Part shown: in pieces, positions 55,059 through 63,412 of the stretch | Position numbering within the stretch: the stretch's first letter is position 1 | Layout of the letters: the number at the start of each line of letters is the position of its first letter | From: Amycolatopsis acidiphila | Lineage (GTDB): Bacteria; Actinomycetota; Actinomycetes; Mycobacteriales; Pseudonocardiaceae | Length of the DNA stretch: 64,000 bases | Assembly (NCBI RefSeq): GCF_021391495.1 | Contig: NZ_CP090063.1 | Location: 1,922,001 to 1,986,000 of the forward strand | Direction: 5' to 3' | Position numbers and translations under genes: made by a program | Notes under the pieces: model-generated | Told to the model about the DNA's origin: nothing | Database searches by the model: none | Seen by the model: the letters and a program-made list of their open reading frames with translations, nothing else

Positions 55059-58000
55059 ATGGCGGTGTCTCGACTTGTTTCGTACGACTGGCAATGCACA
55101 TGCCGGTTTGAAAATCAATCTCTTGTATGGCGTCTGATTTTCGCGCCAGAGCGTCCAGAACTCCTTGGCGCTAACGTTGCAGGGATAGCGTGGGTTGTGT
55201 GTAGTTCGTGTGGAGAGCGGTCGCCCATCGAAGCGCCGCTACTCGTGATCGATCCCGACTCAGCCGTTCAGCTTCTCCACGCGCTGCCGATGTCCGAGAT
55301 CGATACACCGGAACTGTCAGGTCCCGGGCTGGCTATTGAAGCGCAAGAGGCACTGGGGGGAAATGCTGGAATACACGGTCCAATGGTACGGCTGCCCCGG
55401 CTGCTCGTGCCGTTGGCCTTGTCGCGAAACATCGAACACGATCTCCGAGACCCCGACGCGGCTGTTGGTCAAGTTGCTGCGCTGAATCAAGCGCTAGGCG
55501 GGATGTACACCATCTTTCTGCAGGAGATCGCGAATAGTAATGCTATCCAAAAGATACGAAGGGTGCTTGACGATCTTTGGGGAGTGTCTCCAGATCACCT
55601 TGTTGAATTCATTCAATCGCATCCTGAGCTTGCAACCAGTGACGCTGCAATTGAGGCAAGGGTACAGCGTGAAAGCCTGCCGGAAGAACTGCGCAACGAA
55701 ACACCACCAGTAGCTAGGCTACGCTTGATTGAGGGCCTATCAAACGGCGGAACTGTCGAGAGTGCCGTTGCAGATTACCTGACTGCAATCGACGAATTTT
55801 GGCAAGGCCAGGTGCTGCCTGAGTTGGACCAGTTACGAGATCAGTTACGCGAAGCACCGGGTGACCCCAACCTAATCCCGGCCGCGCGCCGGGTGCTCCA
55901 GATTGTGGCCGGACACCCGGAACTTGAGCGTGATTTCGACTTTGATCTGGGGACCAGGATCCTTACTCAAGCTGGCGTCGGCCACGGTGAAGTAGACGAG
56001 GCGGTAGCTCTATTCGAGAGAGTGCGAGAGCTCAGTCAAGAGCATGATGGCGTTTGGTTTCGCGCTACTGGAAATCTTGCTATTGCACTCGATAAGAAGC
56101 TTGGCGGAGATTCAAGCGAAGCCTGGGAAATATGCATCGGAATGCTCCGCGAGGCGTGCGATCCCACCCTTCGAGATATCGACTCCGAAGCATGGGGAAC
56201 TAACCTTACAAACCTTGCTCATGCGCTGTGTCAACGTCCAGGAGGTCCCACAGCAGAAGACCTAACTTTAGCGTTGGAAAGTCTACTTCTCGCGTTACAG
56301 GTCCGTCCAGTTGACGATAATGTCGTCAACTGGGCATTTACTCAGTTGCATCTGGGAATAGTCTTTTACAAGAGGCGTCATCCAGGCGACCTGGAGGCAG
56401 CAGTTCAACATCACCGTTCGACATTAGAGATTTTACGATCAGAGGACGACGAACATCTGTGGATTGCTCATCATTACAATCTAGCTAATGCTTTGGTCGA
56501 ATTGGGCGCAGATAGTTCTGTCGAGGCTGAAGAAATAATAAGGGCAGCTATTACCGCCTGTCCAGGTCCACTGTTTCACGGTCTACTACTGCGCCTGTTG
56601 GCAAATATACTTGAAGATCGTCTCGGGTCGCTGGCTGAGGAAGTCGTAACATTGCGCGCTGAAGCAGCTCGCCAAATAGACCCGCGCTTAGAACCCGCAC
56701 TACATCTCGAAGTTGGCGGCCAGTTGGTTGTAGCCCTCCAGGAGTTAAACAGGTGGGAGGAAGCTGGTGCGCAGTACGAGAACAGCTGGGTTGCCTTCGA
56801 GGCGCTTTATGGAGCGCAACTCACTCCAGAGACGAGACGTGACGTCGTTGCTCGCAATGAGCGACTCGGCAGGTGGGCCGCTTATACGATGGCCCGGGCG
56901 GGAAATATGGTCCGCGCGGTGGAGATACTTGAGCGAAGTCGCGCAATGGAACTGGCGGCTGCGGCTAGTAGAGATATGGCCGACTTAACGAGTTTGGCTG
57001 AGGTTGACGGGCAACTTGCTCGCCGTTACGAAGATTTACGCAAAGCTTACCGTGAGGTAATTGGAGCGCGCTTTTCGGCACCGGAAAACATTGCGGTCTC
57101 CACTTCGGTGAACAACGCGCGAATAGTCGAGCGAAGTTTGAGGGAACTCACAGCCGAGATTCGCAGGATTCCCGGCTTCGAGTCATTCCTTCTGCCTCTA
57201 ACGTTCAATGAGATAGCCTGTGCAGCACAGGGTATCCCGATAATCTACCTGATCTCGGCTCCGGGCGGCTGTTTCGTAATAACTATATCGCATCCGGATG
57301 AGCAGGTGGGGCTGAATGGAATTCATATCGAGTCGGCTTCGAGTAAGGTCCTGGCGGAACTGGTTCTCCTGAATACCGAAAATGGCACACCTGGTCTGCT
57401 CCTCGCGCAACTTGATGAATATGACGAAAGTGTAATGGTGGGGGCGATCGCAGCGTTGGAAAAATTGCGCCCTCTTGCTACTGTCGTCGCGAAGGAAAGC
57501 CGACGACTTGGTACCCAGAAGTTCGTTGTCGTTCCAACTGGGCTATTGGGCTTTGTCCCGCTCGCCGCATTGCCAGTTGATGGCAGCGAGGCAGAAGTGC
57601 TTGATGATGTCTGCCTGCTGCTCGTTACGCCCTCCATTGCGACTTATCTGTCGTCACGAAAGCGGGCCGATCGGCATTTTGACTATAGTTTCGTTGGCAT
57701 CGCCGATACAGATCCGGAGCATCCACTGCCTGGTAGTGTTGCAGAACTGGAGACTATATCCCACTTGTTCTCATCGGTAGGACGGGTACGATCTTCAATA
57801 GGTGACGGAGCTACTTATGACTGGTTCGCGTCTAACACTTCAAATGCGTCGCATGTGCACCTTGCGTGCCATGGGTATAGTCGTATTGAGCACCTGCAGC
57901 ATGGCGCGTTGGTTCTTGGGCAAGGCACATATTTAGGCGTGTCGGAGCTTGCGCGCGAGATTCGTTTGGACGCACGGTTAGTCATCATGAGCGCTTGTCA

Positions 58001-58376
58001 GTCAGGGCATTATGCTACTGCTAGTGCTCCGGATGAATTCGTGGGCTTGACTGCAGCCTTTCTCGAATCAGGTGCAGCTTGCGTGATTTCGAGCCTGTGG
58101 CCTGTATCTGATGACGGCACGGCGCTCCTAATGACTCGGTTCTACGAGAATCTCCTTCGCAACGCGCTGGATCCGCCTGAAGCGCTTCGCGGCGCTCGGC
58201 AGTGGCTGCGTAAACTTAGCGAAGATGAGCGTCGCGGGTATCTTCTTGAGCGGCCAATACTTGCGCAAGGCCTTAGACGTCAGCAGGTTGGGGCTCCTCG
58301 TGTCAGGAATTGGAGAAACCACCTGCCTTATAGTTCGCCTGAATATTGGTCTGCTTTTGTTTCTTACGGTTGTTGA
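55059..58376 (+). CDS. CpXC-TPR-CHAT multidomain protein, putative caspase-like defence protein
   Basis: The 1105-residue protein begins with a CpXC-like zinc-binding domain (cysteines C13, C15, C48, C51; CSSCGERSPIEAPLLVIDP), continues with a helical region with TPR-like repeats (about residues 290-680) and ends in a CHAT domain whose caspase-type dyad is H938 (HLACHGY) and C980 (IMSACQSG), followed by GLTAAFLESGAACVISSLWPV. CHAT proteases with TPRs occur in bacterial immunity, e.g. Csx29 with the type III-E effector, but no CRISPR partner is seen here. By hand count bases 56461-56520 are 43% GC, against 75% for 52861-52920, so the gene came from elsewhere. A GGAGG-like site precedes ATG 55059. 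Confidence 0.88.
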   Translation: MAVSRLVSYDWQCTCRFENQSLVWRLIFAPERPELLGANVAGIAWVVCSSCGERSPIEAPLLVIDPDSAVQLLHALPMSEIDTPELSGPGLAIEAQEALGGNAGIHGPMVRLPRLLVPLALSRNIEHDLRDPDAAVGQVAALNQALGGMYTIFLQEIANSNAIQKIRRVLDDLWGVSPDHLVEFIQSHPELATSDAAIEARVQRESLPEELRNETPPVARLRLIEGLSNGGTVESAVADYLTAIDEFWQGQVLPELDQLRDQLREAPGDPNLIPAARRVLQIVAGHPELERDFDFDLGTRILTQAGVGHGEVDEAVALFERVRELSQEHDGVWFRATGNLAIALDKKLGGDSSEAWEICIGMLREACDPTLRDIDSEAWGTNLTNLAHALCQRPGGPTAEDLTLALESLLLALQVRPVDDNVVNWAFTQLHLGIVFYKRRHPGDLEAAVQHHRSTLEILRSEDDEHLWIAHHYNLANALVELGADSSVEAEEIIRAAITACPGPLFHGLLLRLLANILEDRLGSLAEEVVTLRAEAARQIDPRLEPALHLEVGGQLVVALQELNRWEEAGAQYENSWVAFEALYGAQLTPETRRDVVARNERLGRWAAYTMARAGNMVRAVEILERSRAMELAAAASRDMADLTSLAEVDGQLARRYEDLRKAYREVIGARFSAPENIAVSTSVNNARIVERSLRELTAEIRRIPGFESFLLPLTFNEIACAAQGIPIIYLISAPGGCFVITISHPDEQVGLNGIHIESASSKVLAELVLLNTENGTPGLLLAQLDEYDESVMVGAIAALEKLRPLATVVAKESRRLGTQKFVVVPTGLLGFVPLAALPVDGSEAEVLDDVCLLLVTPSIATYLSSRKRADRHFDYSFVGIADTDPEHPLPGSVAELETISHLFSSVGRVRSSIGDGATYDWFASNTSNASHVHLACHGYSRIEHLQHGALVLGQGTYLGVSELAREIRLDARLVIMSACQSGHYATASAPDEFVGLTAAFLESGAACVISSLWPVSDDGTALLMTRFYENLLRNALDPPEALRGARQWLRKLSEDERRGYLLERPILAQGLRRQQVGAPRVRNWRNHLPYSSPEYWSAFVSYGC

Positions 58377-58500
58377 ATCGACAGGGTTATGACAGCCGTA
58401 GCGAAGGGTCCGCTTCGTGCAGACCGCCAAAGTTGCAATGTTGCTGACAGAGAGGATTTTAGACATGCAATGACCATGGGTTGTGCGTGCCATGGGGAAG

Positions 58501-58755
58501 TTATTCGGACTGTTGATTCCAGGTGCGGCTGAGGCGCGACAGGAAAGCCGGTACAGAGACCCTGAGCACCGTCGCAACGTGCCGCAGTTCCACCACGTCC
58601 AACCTCCGCTGGCCGGACTCGTACTTGCTGACGAACGACTGGGGCACCCCAAGGGCTTCCGCCACCTGAGCTTGAGTCAACCCCGCCTCGCGCCGGAGTT
58701 GGCGTAACAGCTCGCAGACCTGTTGGTACTCGGCCGAGTAGATCGACTTCTCCAC
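58501..58755 (-). CDS. Short XRE-family repressor
   Basis: The 84-residue protein has an HTH_3 domain (LLRQLRREAGLTQAQVAEALGVPQSFVSKYESGQRRLDVVELRHVATVL, residues 16-66) and little else. It converges on the CHAT gene (124 bp between the stops) and is divergent from the GntR gene. A symmetrical site inside a promoter lies 28 bp from its start, the natural operator for such a protein. It could silence element or cargo genes. Confidence 0.85.
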   Translation of the reverse strand: MEKSIYSAEYQQVCELLRQLRREAGLTQAQVAEALGVPQSFVSKYESGQRRLDVVELRHVATVLRVSVPAFLSRLSRTWNQQSE

Positions 58756-58776
58756 GCATTCAGGCCACCGCAGTAG

Positions 58777-58804
58777 TTGTCAATATCCCAAGATGGGATA
58801 TCCT
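58777..58804 (+). promoter_or_regulatory. Promoter with an internal perfect operator between xre and gntR
   Basis: TTGTCA (58777-58782) and TATCCT (58799-58804) are spaced by 16 bases on the plus strand. The spacer and -10 box hold ATATCCCA-AGA-TGGGATAT (58783-58801), a perfect 8+8 inverted repeat. A repressor bound there would block RNA polymerase. The transcript would have a leader of about 190 bases before gntR, in which I see no gene. Confidence 0.65.
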
Positions 58805-59004
58805 GGCGGTGCGTCCTGGTGCGGCGGGCCTGGGTTCCGCGTGATGCACGGCGCTTGACCGTCCCTCCTGGGGGACGGGGCCGCACCGTGGCTCGCGTTC
58901 AGCTCTTGGCCTGCTCGGCGACTCTTCGCGTCGACGTGGTGGTCGAGCTGAACCGGCGGTTGGCGGCAGTTGATGTCCGACTGCAACCAAGCGGAGGTAC
59001 TTCG

Positions 59005-59316
59005 ATGGTGTCAACGTTCGATCCGGACCCGGCTGGCTACCTGTACGAGCAGGTGGCCGCCCATATCCAGGCGCGGATCCGGTCCGGCGAGCTACAGCCC
59101 AATCAGCCGCTGCCCGCAGAGCTACGGCTCGCGCAGGAGTACGGGGTCTCGCTGGGGACCGCCCGGCACGCGGTGCGGCTTCTGCGGTACCGAGGGTTGG
59201 TCCAGGTGATTCGGAGCAAGGGGACGTACATTAGCCGTCTGGACGCGTTCCAGGTGCCCGGCCTCGGCTCCGAGGAAGCGCTGCCGAACAGCGTCGACGA
59301 CTGTCAGTGGCTCTGA
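59005..59316 (+). CDS. Short GntR-family regulator
   Basis: The 103-residue protein is a GntR winged helix almost alone (GYLYEQVAAHIQARIRSGELQPNQPLPAELRLAQEYGVSLGTARHAVRLLRYRGLVQVIRSKGTYI); there is no ligand-binding domain. Such short GntR proteins are common on actinobacterial mobile elements, where KorSA-like members control transfer genes. ATG 59005 has GGAGG at 58993-58997; longer frames start in the promoter. A terminator follows. Confidence 0.85.
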   Translation: MVSTFDPDPAGYLYEQVAAHIQARIRSGELQPNQPLPAELRLAQEYGVSLGTARHAVRLLRYRGLVQVIRSKGTYISRLDAFQVPGLGSEEALPNSVDDCQWL

Positions 59317-59332
59317 CCAGCTACGTACCGAG

Positions 59333-59388
59333 AAGACCCCGACACGCCAAAACCCCGGCCGCTTGAATCAGAGGCGTGCCGGGGTCTT
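59333..59388 (+). terminator. Stem-loop terminator after gntR
   Basis: AAGACCCCGACACGCC (59333-59348) pairs with GGCGTGCCGGGGTCTT (59373-59388) with one mismatch across a 24-base loop. It separates gntR from the Abi-like gene, which starts 18 bp later. Confidence 0.7.
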
Positions 59389-59406
59389 CGTAGATGATGG
59401 TACACG

Positions 59407-60054
59407 ATGCCTGACCTGAGTCACCTCGAATCCTGGTTTTCCCACGATCGCCTGAGCCCGTACCGGAGGGCGGCCAGTGACCACCGCGACGCGGTCGCGC
59501 TCTACGAGTGGAACGCGGAGGTCTCGGCCTCCTTCTGGCGCACCCTGGGGCACGTGGAGGTCCTGGTTCGCAATGCGCTGCACCGCGAGCTCACCGCCTG
59601 GTCGCAGCAGCGGTACCAGACCGATCGGTGGTACGCGGCGATAGATCCGCTGGTGAGCGAACAGACGCGCCGTGACACCCGGGAAGCCATCCGCCGGGGC
59701 ACGCGCAACGGCCGGGCGGAGACACCGGGGCGAGTGGTGGCGGAACTGAACCTCGGATTCTGGCGCTTCCTGCTGGCCCGGCGGTATGACGGCACGCTCT
59801 GGCGGTACTGCATGTATCGCGCCTTCCCGGGCAAGCGTCGCGCCGACGTCGAACGGGCTGTCTCGGAGCTGCACGTGCTCCGCAACCGCATCGGGCACCA
59901 TGAGCCCATCCACAACCGGCCCCTGTATGCCTTGCTGGCGCTCTCGCTTGAAGTCGCGAGCTGGATCGACCCCGAGGCGCGGGAGTGGATCGCGGCCGGC
60001 GACCTGACACCCAGCCTGCTCGCGCAGCGCTCCTGGACGGGAAAGCAGCCGTAG
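59407..60054 (+). CDS. Abi-like protein with a HEPN-type RX4H motif
   Basis: The 215-residue protein matches the Abi_2-like family: LSPYRRAASDHRDAVALYEWNAEVSASFWRTLGHVEVLVRNALHREL at the N-terminus and LHVLRNRIGHHEPIHNR near the C-terminus. R159 and H164 form RX4H, the catalytic signature of HEPN ribonucleases. Relatives include abortive-infection proteins. In this element it probably defends the host or the element by RNA cleavage; no antitoxin-like neighbour is obvious unless the HD gene 40 bp downstream serves. Confidence 0.8.
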   Translation: MPDLSHLESWFSHDRLSPYRRAASDHRDAVALYEWNAEVSASFWRTLGHVEVLVRNALHRELTAWSQQRYQTDRWYAAIDPLVSEQTRRDTREAIRRGTRNGRAETPGRVVAELNLGFWRFLLARRYDGTLWRYCMYRAFPGKRRADVERAVSELHVLRNRIGHHEPIHNRPLYALLALSLEVASWIDPEAREWIAAGDLTPSLLAQRSWTGKQP

Positions 60055-60094
60055 GGAGGAATCGGCCAGGGCTGGACTTCGATACCCTTCGCCG

Positions 60095-60655
60095 ATGTCA
60101 CTGGTGAGCTGGGCGCATGGCGTTGCCGCTCGGAAGCTTGCGGACTCGCTTCCGCGTCGCTGGGCCCATGTCGAAGGGGTGGCCCGGCAGGCTCGTCGGC
60201 TCCAGTTCGTGCCCGAGGTGGACGCCGAGTTGGTCGAGGCCGCTGCGCTGTTGCATGACATCGGCTATGCCCCGGACCTTGCGGTTCTCGGTTTCCACCC
60301 GGTCGACGGTGCCCGGTATCTCGCGAGCATCGGCACGTCCCCTCGGCTGGTGAACCTGGTCGCTCACCATTCCGCGGCTTGCCACGACGCGGAGCCCCTG
60401 GACCTGGCCTATCTCCTCGATGACTACGAGGACGAGCGGACCCCCGAGCGGGACGCGCTGTGGTGGGCCGATATGACGACCGGGCCGGATGGGGAGACGC
60501 TGACGTTCATCGAGCGCATGACCGAGGTCAGGTCGCGCTACGGTGCCGAGCACGCGGTCAGCAAAGCGATCGACTTGTCGTGGTCGGTACGACTGGGGGC
60601 TGTCGAGCGCACGGAAGCCCGGCTGGCGGCTGCTCAGGTGAAGAACGCGGACTGA
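60095..60655 (+). CDS. HD-domain metal-dependent phosphohydrolase
   Basis: The 186-residue protein has an HD domain: H25 (RRWAHVEGVARQARRL), the H54-D55 pair (ALLHDIGYAP) and later VNLVAHHSAA with further metal-ligand histidines. Small HD proteins hydrolyse nucleotides or phosphoesters. Its stop overlaps that of the convergent Nudix gene by 22 bp. HD and Nudix genes are regular accessory members of AICEs; the substrates are unknown. Confidence 0.85.
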   Translation: MSLVSWAHGVAARKLADSLPRRWAHVEGVARQARRLQFVPEVDAELVEAAALLHDIGYAPDLAVLGFHPVDGARYLASIGTSPRLVNLVAHHSAACHDAEPLDLAYLLDDYEDERTPERDALWWADMTTGPDGETLTFIERMTEVRSRYGAEHAVSKAIDLSWSVRLGAVERTEARLAAAQVKNAD

Positions 60656-61104
60656 CGGTTTTCGAAGCCGTGCTGGATGCGTAGCCGGATCGAGGGGTGC
60701 ACGTTGAGATCTGCGATCTTGTTCCGGGGCACCCAGTGCACTTCTTTACTCTCCGAGCTGGTGCGCGGTTCGCCGCCGGTCGGGTTGGCCCGGAAGCAGA
60801 TCGAAAACTCCTGCCGTACCTCGCCGTCGTCGTAGGCGATCACGTGGCGAGGGTTGGAGTACGCACCGATCAGCTCGGTCACCTCGACGGTGATTCCCGT
60901 TTCCTCCTGCACCTCTCGAGCGAGGGCCTCGCTCAGGGTCTCGCCCAGCTCGAGGTTGCCGCCGGGCAGCGCGTATAGGTCGTTGTCGGTGCGTCGGATC
61001 ATGAGCAGTTCGCCGCGCTCGTTCAGTGTGAACGCGCTGACGGCCACGCCGATGCTGTTCGCAGCCGGCGCGTTGGGGTCGTTGAAGTAGTCAGTCCGCG
61101 TCAA
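60634..61104 (-). CDS. Nudix hydrolase of the AICE
   Basis: The 156-residue protein has the Nudix box at residues 48-70 (GGNLELGETLSEALAREVQEETGI fits GX5EX7REUXEEXGU). pSAM2-type elements commonly encode a Nudix protein near their regulatory genes, with proposed roles in nucleotide signalling or cleansing. Its start overlaps the end of the HTH gene by 14 bp, so the two are cotranscribed and probably coupled. Confidence 0.9.
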   Translation of the reverse strand: MTRTDYFNDPNAPAANSIGVAVSAFTLNERGELLMIRRTDNDLYALPGGNLELGETLSEALAREVQEETGITVEVTELIGAYSNPRHVIAYDDGEVRQEFSICFRANPTGGEPRTSSESKEVHWVPRNKIADLNVHPSIRLRIQHGFENRQSAFFT

Positions 61105-61858
61105 GGTTTGCCTCTTCCAGTGTTGCGGGTTTCGAAGTCCGCCAGACCTCTTCGAAGCTCTGGGTGTAGGTGTCGAACAGGCTGCCCGACGACAGTCGGC
61201 GCAGGTGCATCGCGGGGGTGTGTGCGCCTTGCGTGCCGTAGACGTGCGTGTTCACGATCATCTCGTCGTCGAAGCGAAAGATCGAGTTGTAGAGCGTCGT
61301 CCGGTGGAAGCGGAGCTCGGGTCCTTGCAGGTCGAACAGCGGCCGGTAGTGAGCCAGGGCGTTACGGATTCGCCCGGACATCGTGTGTTTGCCCAGCCGC
61401 TCTTCTTCGCTTCGGCGCGTGACATCACGACTGGCCGGATCGCCGAACGCGACCCTGATGCTGCATCCTTTGCGAGATTTCTGGATCAGCGACCTCACGA
61501 AGTTCGGCCGCTCCACAAGGAAGAGGCCAGCCAGCACGACGATGTCGATCCGGTCGACCGCATCGTTGATCACCCGGTCCCACAGCTCGGTCGGGATGGA
61601 ATTGCGGTGCGGGAAGAACGTCACCAGCTCCGACTGACTGACCGTCGCGGCTTCCTCGGGGTTGAGCGCGTCCGGCCACAGGTAGTTCTCGGCGGTGCGC
61701 AGTCGGGCGGCGATGCTGCTGCGGTACTTGCGATACGGGACCCGTCCTTTCGTGATCCACCGTTCGACCGTTTTCGGGTCTACGGCAAGTTCTTCGGCCA
61801 GGGCGTCGGTCGACAGCCCGGCGGCTGCCAGGGAGTCGCGAAGCCGTTCATTCCGCAT
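61091..61858 (-). CDS. HTH regulator with a C-terminal phospholipase-D-like sensor region
   Basis: The 255-residue protein begins with a helix-turn-helix (LRDSLAAAGLSTDALAEELAVDPKTVERWITKGRVPYRKYRSSIAARL). The C-terminal part (FVRSLIQKSRKGCSIRVAFGDP ... LRFHRTTLYNSIFRFDDEMIVNTHVYG) looks like a PLD fold without a complete HKD motif, so probably a non-catalytic sensor. The ATG at 61858 starts the HTH; the longer open frame crosses the divergent promoter region. It is divergent from the transfer genes, with a perfect inverted repeat 13 bp from its start. Confidence 0.78.
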   Translation of the reverse strand: MRNERLRDSLAAAGLSTDALAEELAVDPKTVERWITKGRVPYRKYRSSIAARLRTAENYLWPDALNPEEAATVSQSELVTFFPHRNSIPTELWDRVINDAVDRIDIVVLAGLFLVERPNFVRSLIQKSRKGCSIRVAFGDPASRDVTRRSEEERLGKHTMSGRIRNALAHYRPLFDLQGPELRFHRTTLYNSIFRFDDEMIVNTHVYGTQGAHTPAMHLRRLSSGSLFDTYTQSFEEVWRTSKPATLEEANLDAD

Positions 61859-61870
61859 GGGGACGACTTT

Positions 61871-61889
61871 AGGACGTCCAAGACGTCCT
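61871..61889. promoter_or_regulatory. Perfect inverted repeat in the regulator-transfer divergent region
   Basis: AGGACGTC-CAA-GACGTCCT is an 8+8 bp perfect repeat between the HTH regulator start and the transfer operon. AGTCCT recurs at 61893-61898 as a possible half-site. It is a likely operator of the HTH protein. Confidence 0.65.
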
Positions 61890-62014
61890 GAGAAGTCCTT
61901 CGTTGTGGTGAAGTGGTCCCCGCGTCCGGAGGCATCTTGGTTCTGCGCACCGCAACCTACCGCGACATACCGCGCGGGCGCTGAATCAAGTAACTGCCTT
62001 GGAGGCCAGTAGAG

Positions 62015-62353
62015 ATGCGATTGTTGATCGACACTTCGCAGGTGACGTTCACGGTGGGCCGTGAGGCTCAGCCGAAAACCGACCAGAATGGTGTGCAGCG
62101 GGTCGAGCGCAACACCAACATTCCCATGTGGTCCGTGCAGCTGGTTGCCATGGACGACGGCGGGGCTGAGGTGATCACCGTGACCGTGGCGGCTCCGCAG
62201 CCGCCGAAGGTTCCGATTGGTTCCCTTGTCACCCCGGTGGCGTTGCAGGCGATTCCGTGGGCACAGAACGGCCGCAACGGTGTGGCTTTCCGCGCTACCG
62301 ACATCAAGACTGTCACCGGTTCGAAGTCGGGTTCGGGTGCTTCTACTTCCTGA
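62015..62353 (+). CDS. SCO3933-like AICE regulatory protein
   Basis: The 112-residue protein (MRLLIDTSQVTFTVGREAQPK ... VITVTVAAPQPP ... LQAIPWAQNGRNGVAFRATDI) matches a small conserved family of Streptomyces integrative elements that I recall under the name SCO3933-family regulatory protein. It is found just before the transfer genes in these elements, as here. No HTH is visible; the molecular role is unknown. The C-terminus is serine/glycine-rich. Confidence 0.82.
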   Translation: MRLLIDTSQVTFTVGREAQPKTDQNGVQRVERNTNIPMWSVQLVAMDDGGAEVITVTVAAPQPPKVPIGSLVTPVALQAIPWAQNGRNGVAFRATDIKTVTGSKSGSGASTS

Positions 62354-62363
62354 GGAGTGACCC

Positions 62364-62567
62364 ATGCGACGCGTTGACACGCAGTATCCCGTTGATCCGA
62401 CAGAAGACGCTGAAGAGCCTCGGTTCACCTTTGGCTTGATCCGTGATGTGGCCGGTCTCTTGGCCGACAAGGGCTACCCGAAGGTCGAGAACAGCCAGGA
62501 CTTCGTCCGGCTTCAGCAAGCGCTGTACGAGTTCTTGTACAGCACCGAATTCTGGCACTACTTCTGA
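62364..62567 (+). CDS. Small AICE protein of unknown function
   Basis: The 67-residue product (RRVDTQYPVDPTEDAEEPRFTF ... ALYEFLYSTEFWHYF) is acidic and has no membrane segment. Similar short proteins stand at this position in pSAM2-like elements. A GAGG site precedes ATG 62364. It starts 10 bp after the SCO3933-like gene and is followed by a 100-bp gap before the membrane protein gene. Confidence 0.7.
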   Translation: MRRVDTQYPVDPTEDAEEPRFTFGLIRDVAGLLADKGYPKVENSQDFVRLQQALYEFLYSTEFWHYF

Positions 62568-62667
62568 TTGATCACGAGAGAGCACGGGACCGGTCTGGTT
62601 CTTGGCGGTTCCTGCCCGGACCCGTGCCTCTCGTTCAAAACAACTCCGCCCTGGAGGTGCGAGAGTC

Positions 62668-63402
62668 GTGGCAAAGTCTATGCGTCGTTCGCGGGGAGCG
62701 CGACGGCTCGATGTGATGGAAGTGTGGCACACCCCGAAGCAGTCGTGGGTGGTACTCATCGTCGGCGTGCTCGTGCGCTGGCGCGCCGAGATACTGATCG
62801 TTTCGCTCGTGGTGGCGGGGCGTATCTGGCTCGGCCATGAGGTCGGCCCGATGGTGGCGTGGCTGATTTTCGGCGGCGTTGCCTTCGTGATCGTGGTGAT
62901 TCCGCCGTCGCGGCGGTTCGCGTACGGGCGGTTCTGGTGCCTCGTCGACCGGCATCGGCTACGTACCTGCCTGCGGCAAGCTCGGGCGCGCACGATGAAC
63001 CTGGACGGCGCGTTGCCGTTCATGCTCTGGGCTCGACCGACCAAGACCGGCGAACGTGTGTGGCTGTGGTCCCGCGCCGGTTCCTCTTCCGGGGACATCG
63101 AAGAAGCGCTGGAGTACATCGCGCCGGCCTGCTTCGCCCGTGACGCCCGCCTGCACAAGGTACGGAAGCTGTCGACGCTGTTCGCGGTCGACGTGATCCG
63201 GCGTGACCCGCTCGACAAGTCGACTCCGCTTGGCTCGCCGTTGGGCAAGTTGGGCTCGCTGCTGGGTGGTCGAGGTATTCGTGAGAGCGCGGAACCGATC
63301 ACTGGGGCCACGATCACGCCCCTGCCCGTCAAGCCGCGTGAGAAGAAGACCGATCGCCCGGCTGTGGTCAACGGCGACGACCTATCCGACTACATCGACT
63401 GA
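62668..63402 (+). CDS. Transfer-associated membrane protein upstream of TraB (SpdB-like position)
   Basis: The 244-residue protein has two hydrophobic helices (about residues 34-55 and 62-80) after a basic N-terminus and a soluble C-terminal part (VWLWSRAGSSSGDIEEALEYIAPACFARDARLHKVRKLSTLFAVDVIRRDPL). Its place directly before the FtsK-type gene suggests a conjugal spread or channel partner. GTG 62668 has GGAGG at 62653-62657, ten bases upstream, and is chosen over the longer frame. Confidence 0.72.
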   Translation: MAKSMRRSRGARRLDVMEVWHTPKQSWVVLIVGVLVRWRAEILIVSLVVAGRIWLGHEVGPMVAWLIFGGVAFVIVVIPPSRRFAYGRFWCLVDRHRLRTCLRQARARTMNLDGALPFMLWARPTKTGERVWLWSRAGSSSGDIEEALEYIAPACFARDARLHKVRKLSTLFAVDVIRRDPLDKSTPLGSPLGKLGSLLGGRGIRESAEPITGATITPLPVKPREKKTDRPAVVNGDDLSDYID

Positions 63403-63412
63403 GGGGCGCGTG

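Noticed and set aside
55059..58376. CHAT protein as part of a type III-E CRISPR (Craspase) system
   Set aside because: No gRAMP/Cas7-11-like gene, Csx30 or CRISPR array is near; only the general TPR-CHAT resemblance remains.
58760..59014. 84-codon minus-strand open frame in the xre-gntR gap
   Set aside because: It crosses the operator-promoter and the gntR start and has no domain; proline/arginine-rich composition suggests a shadow.
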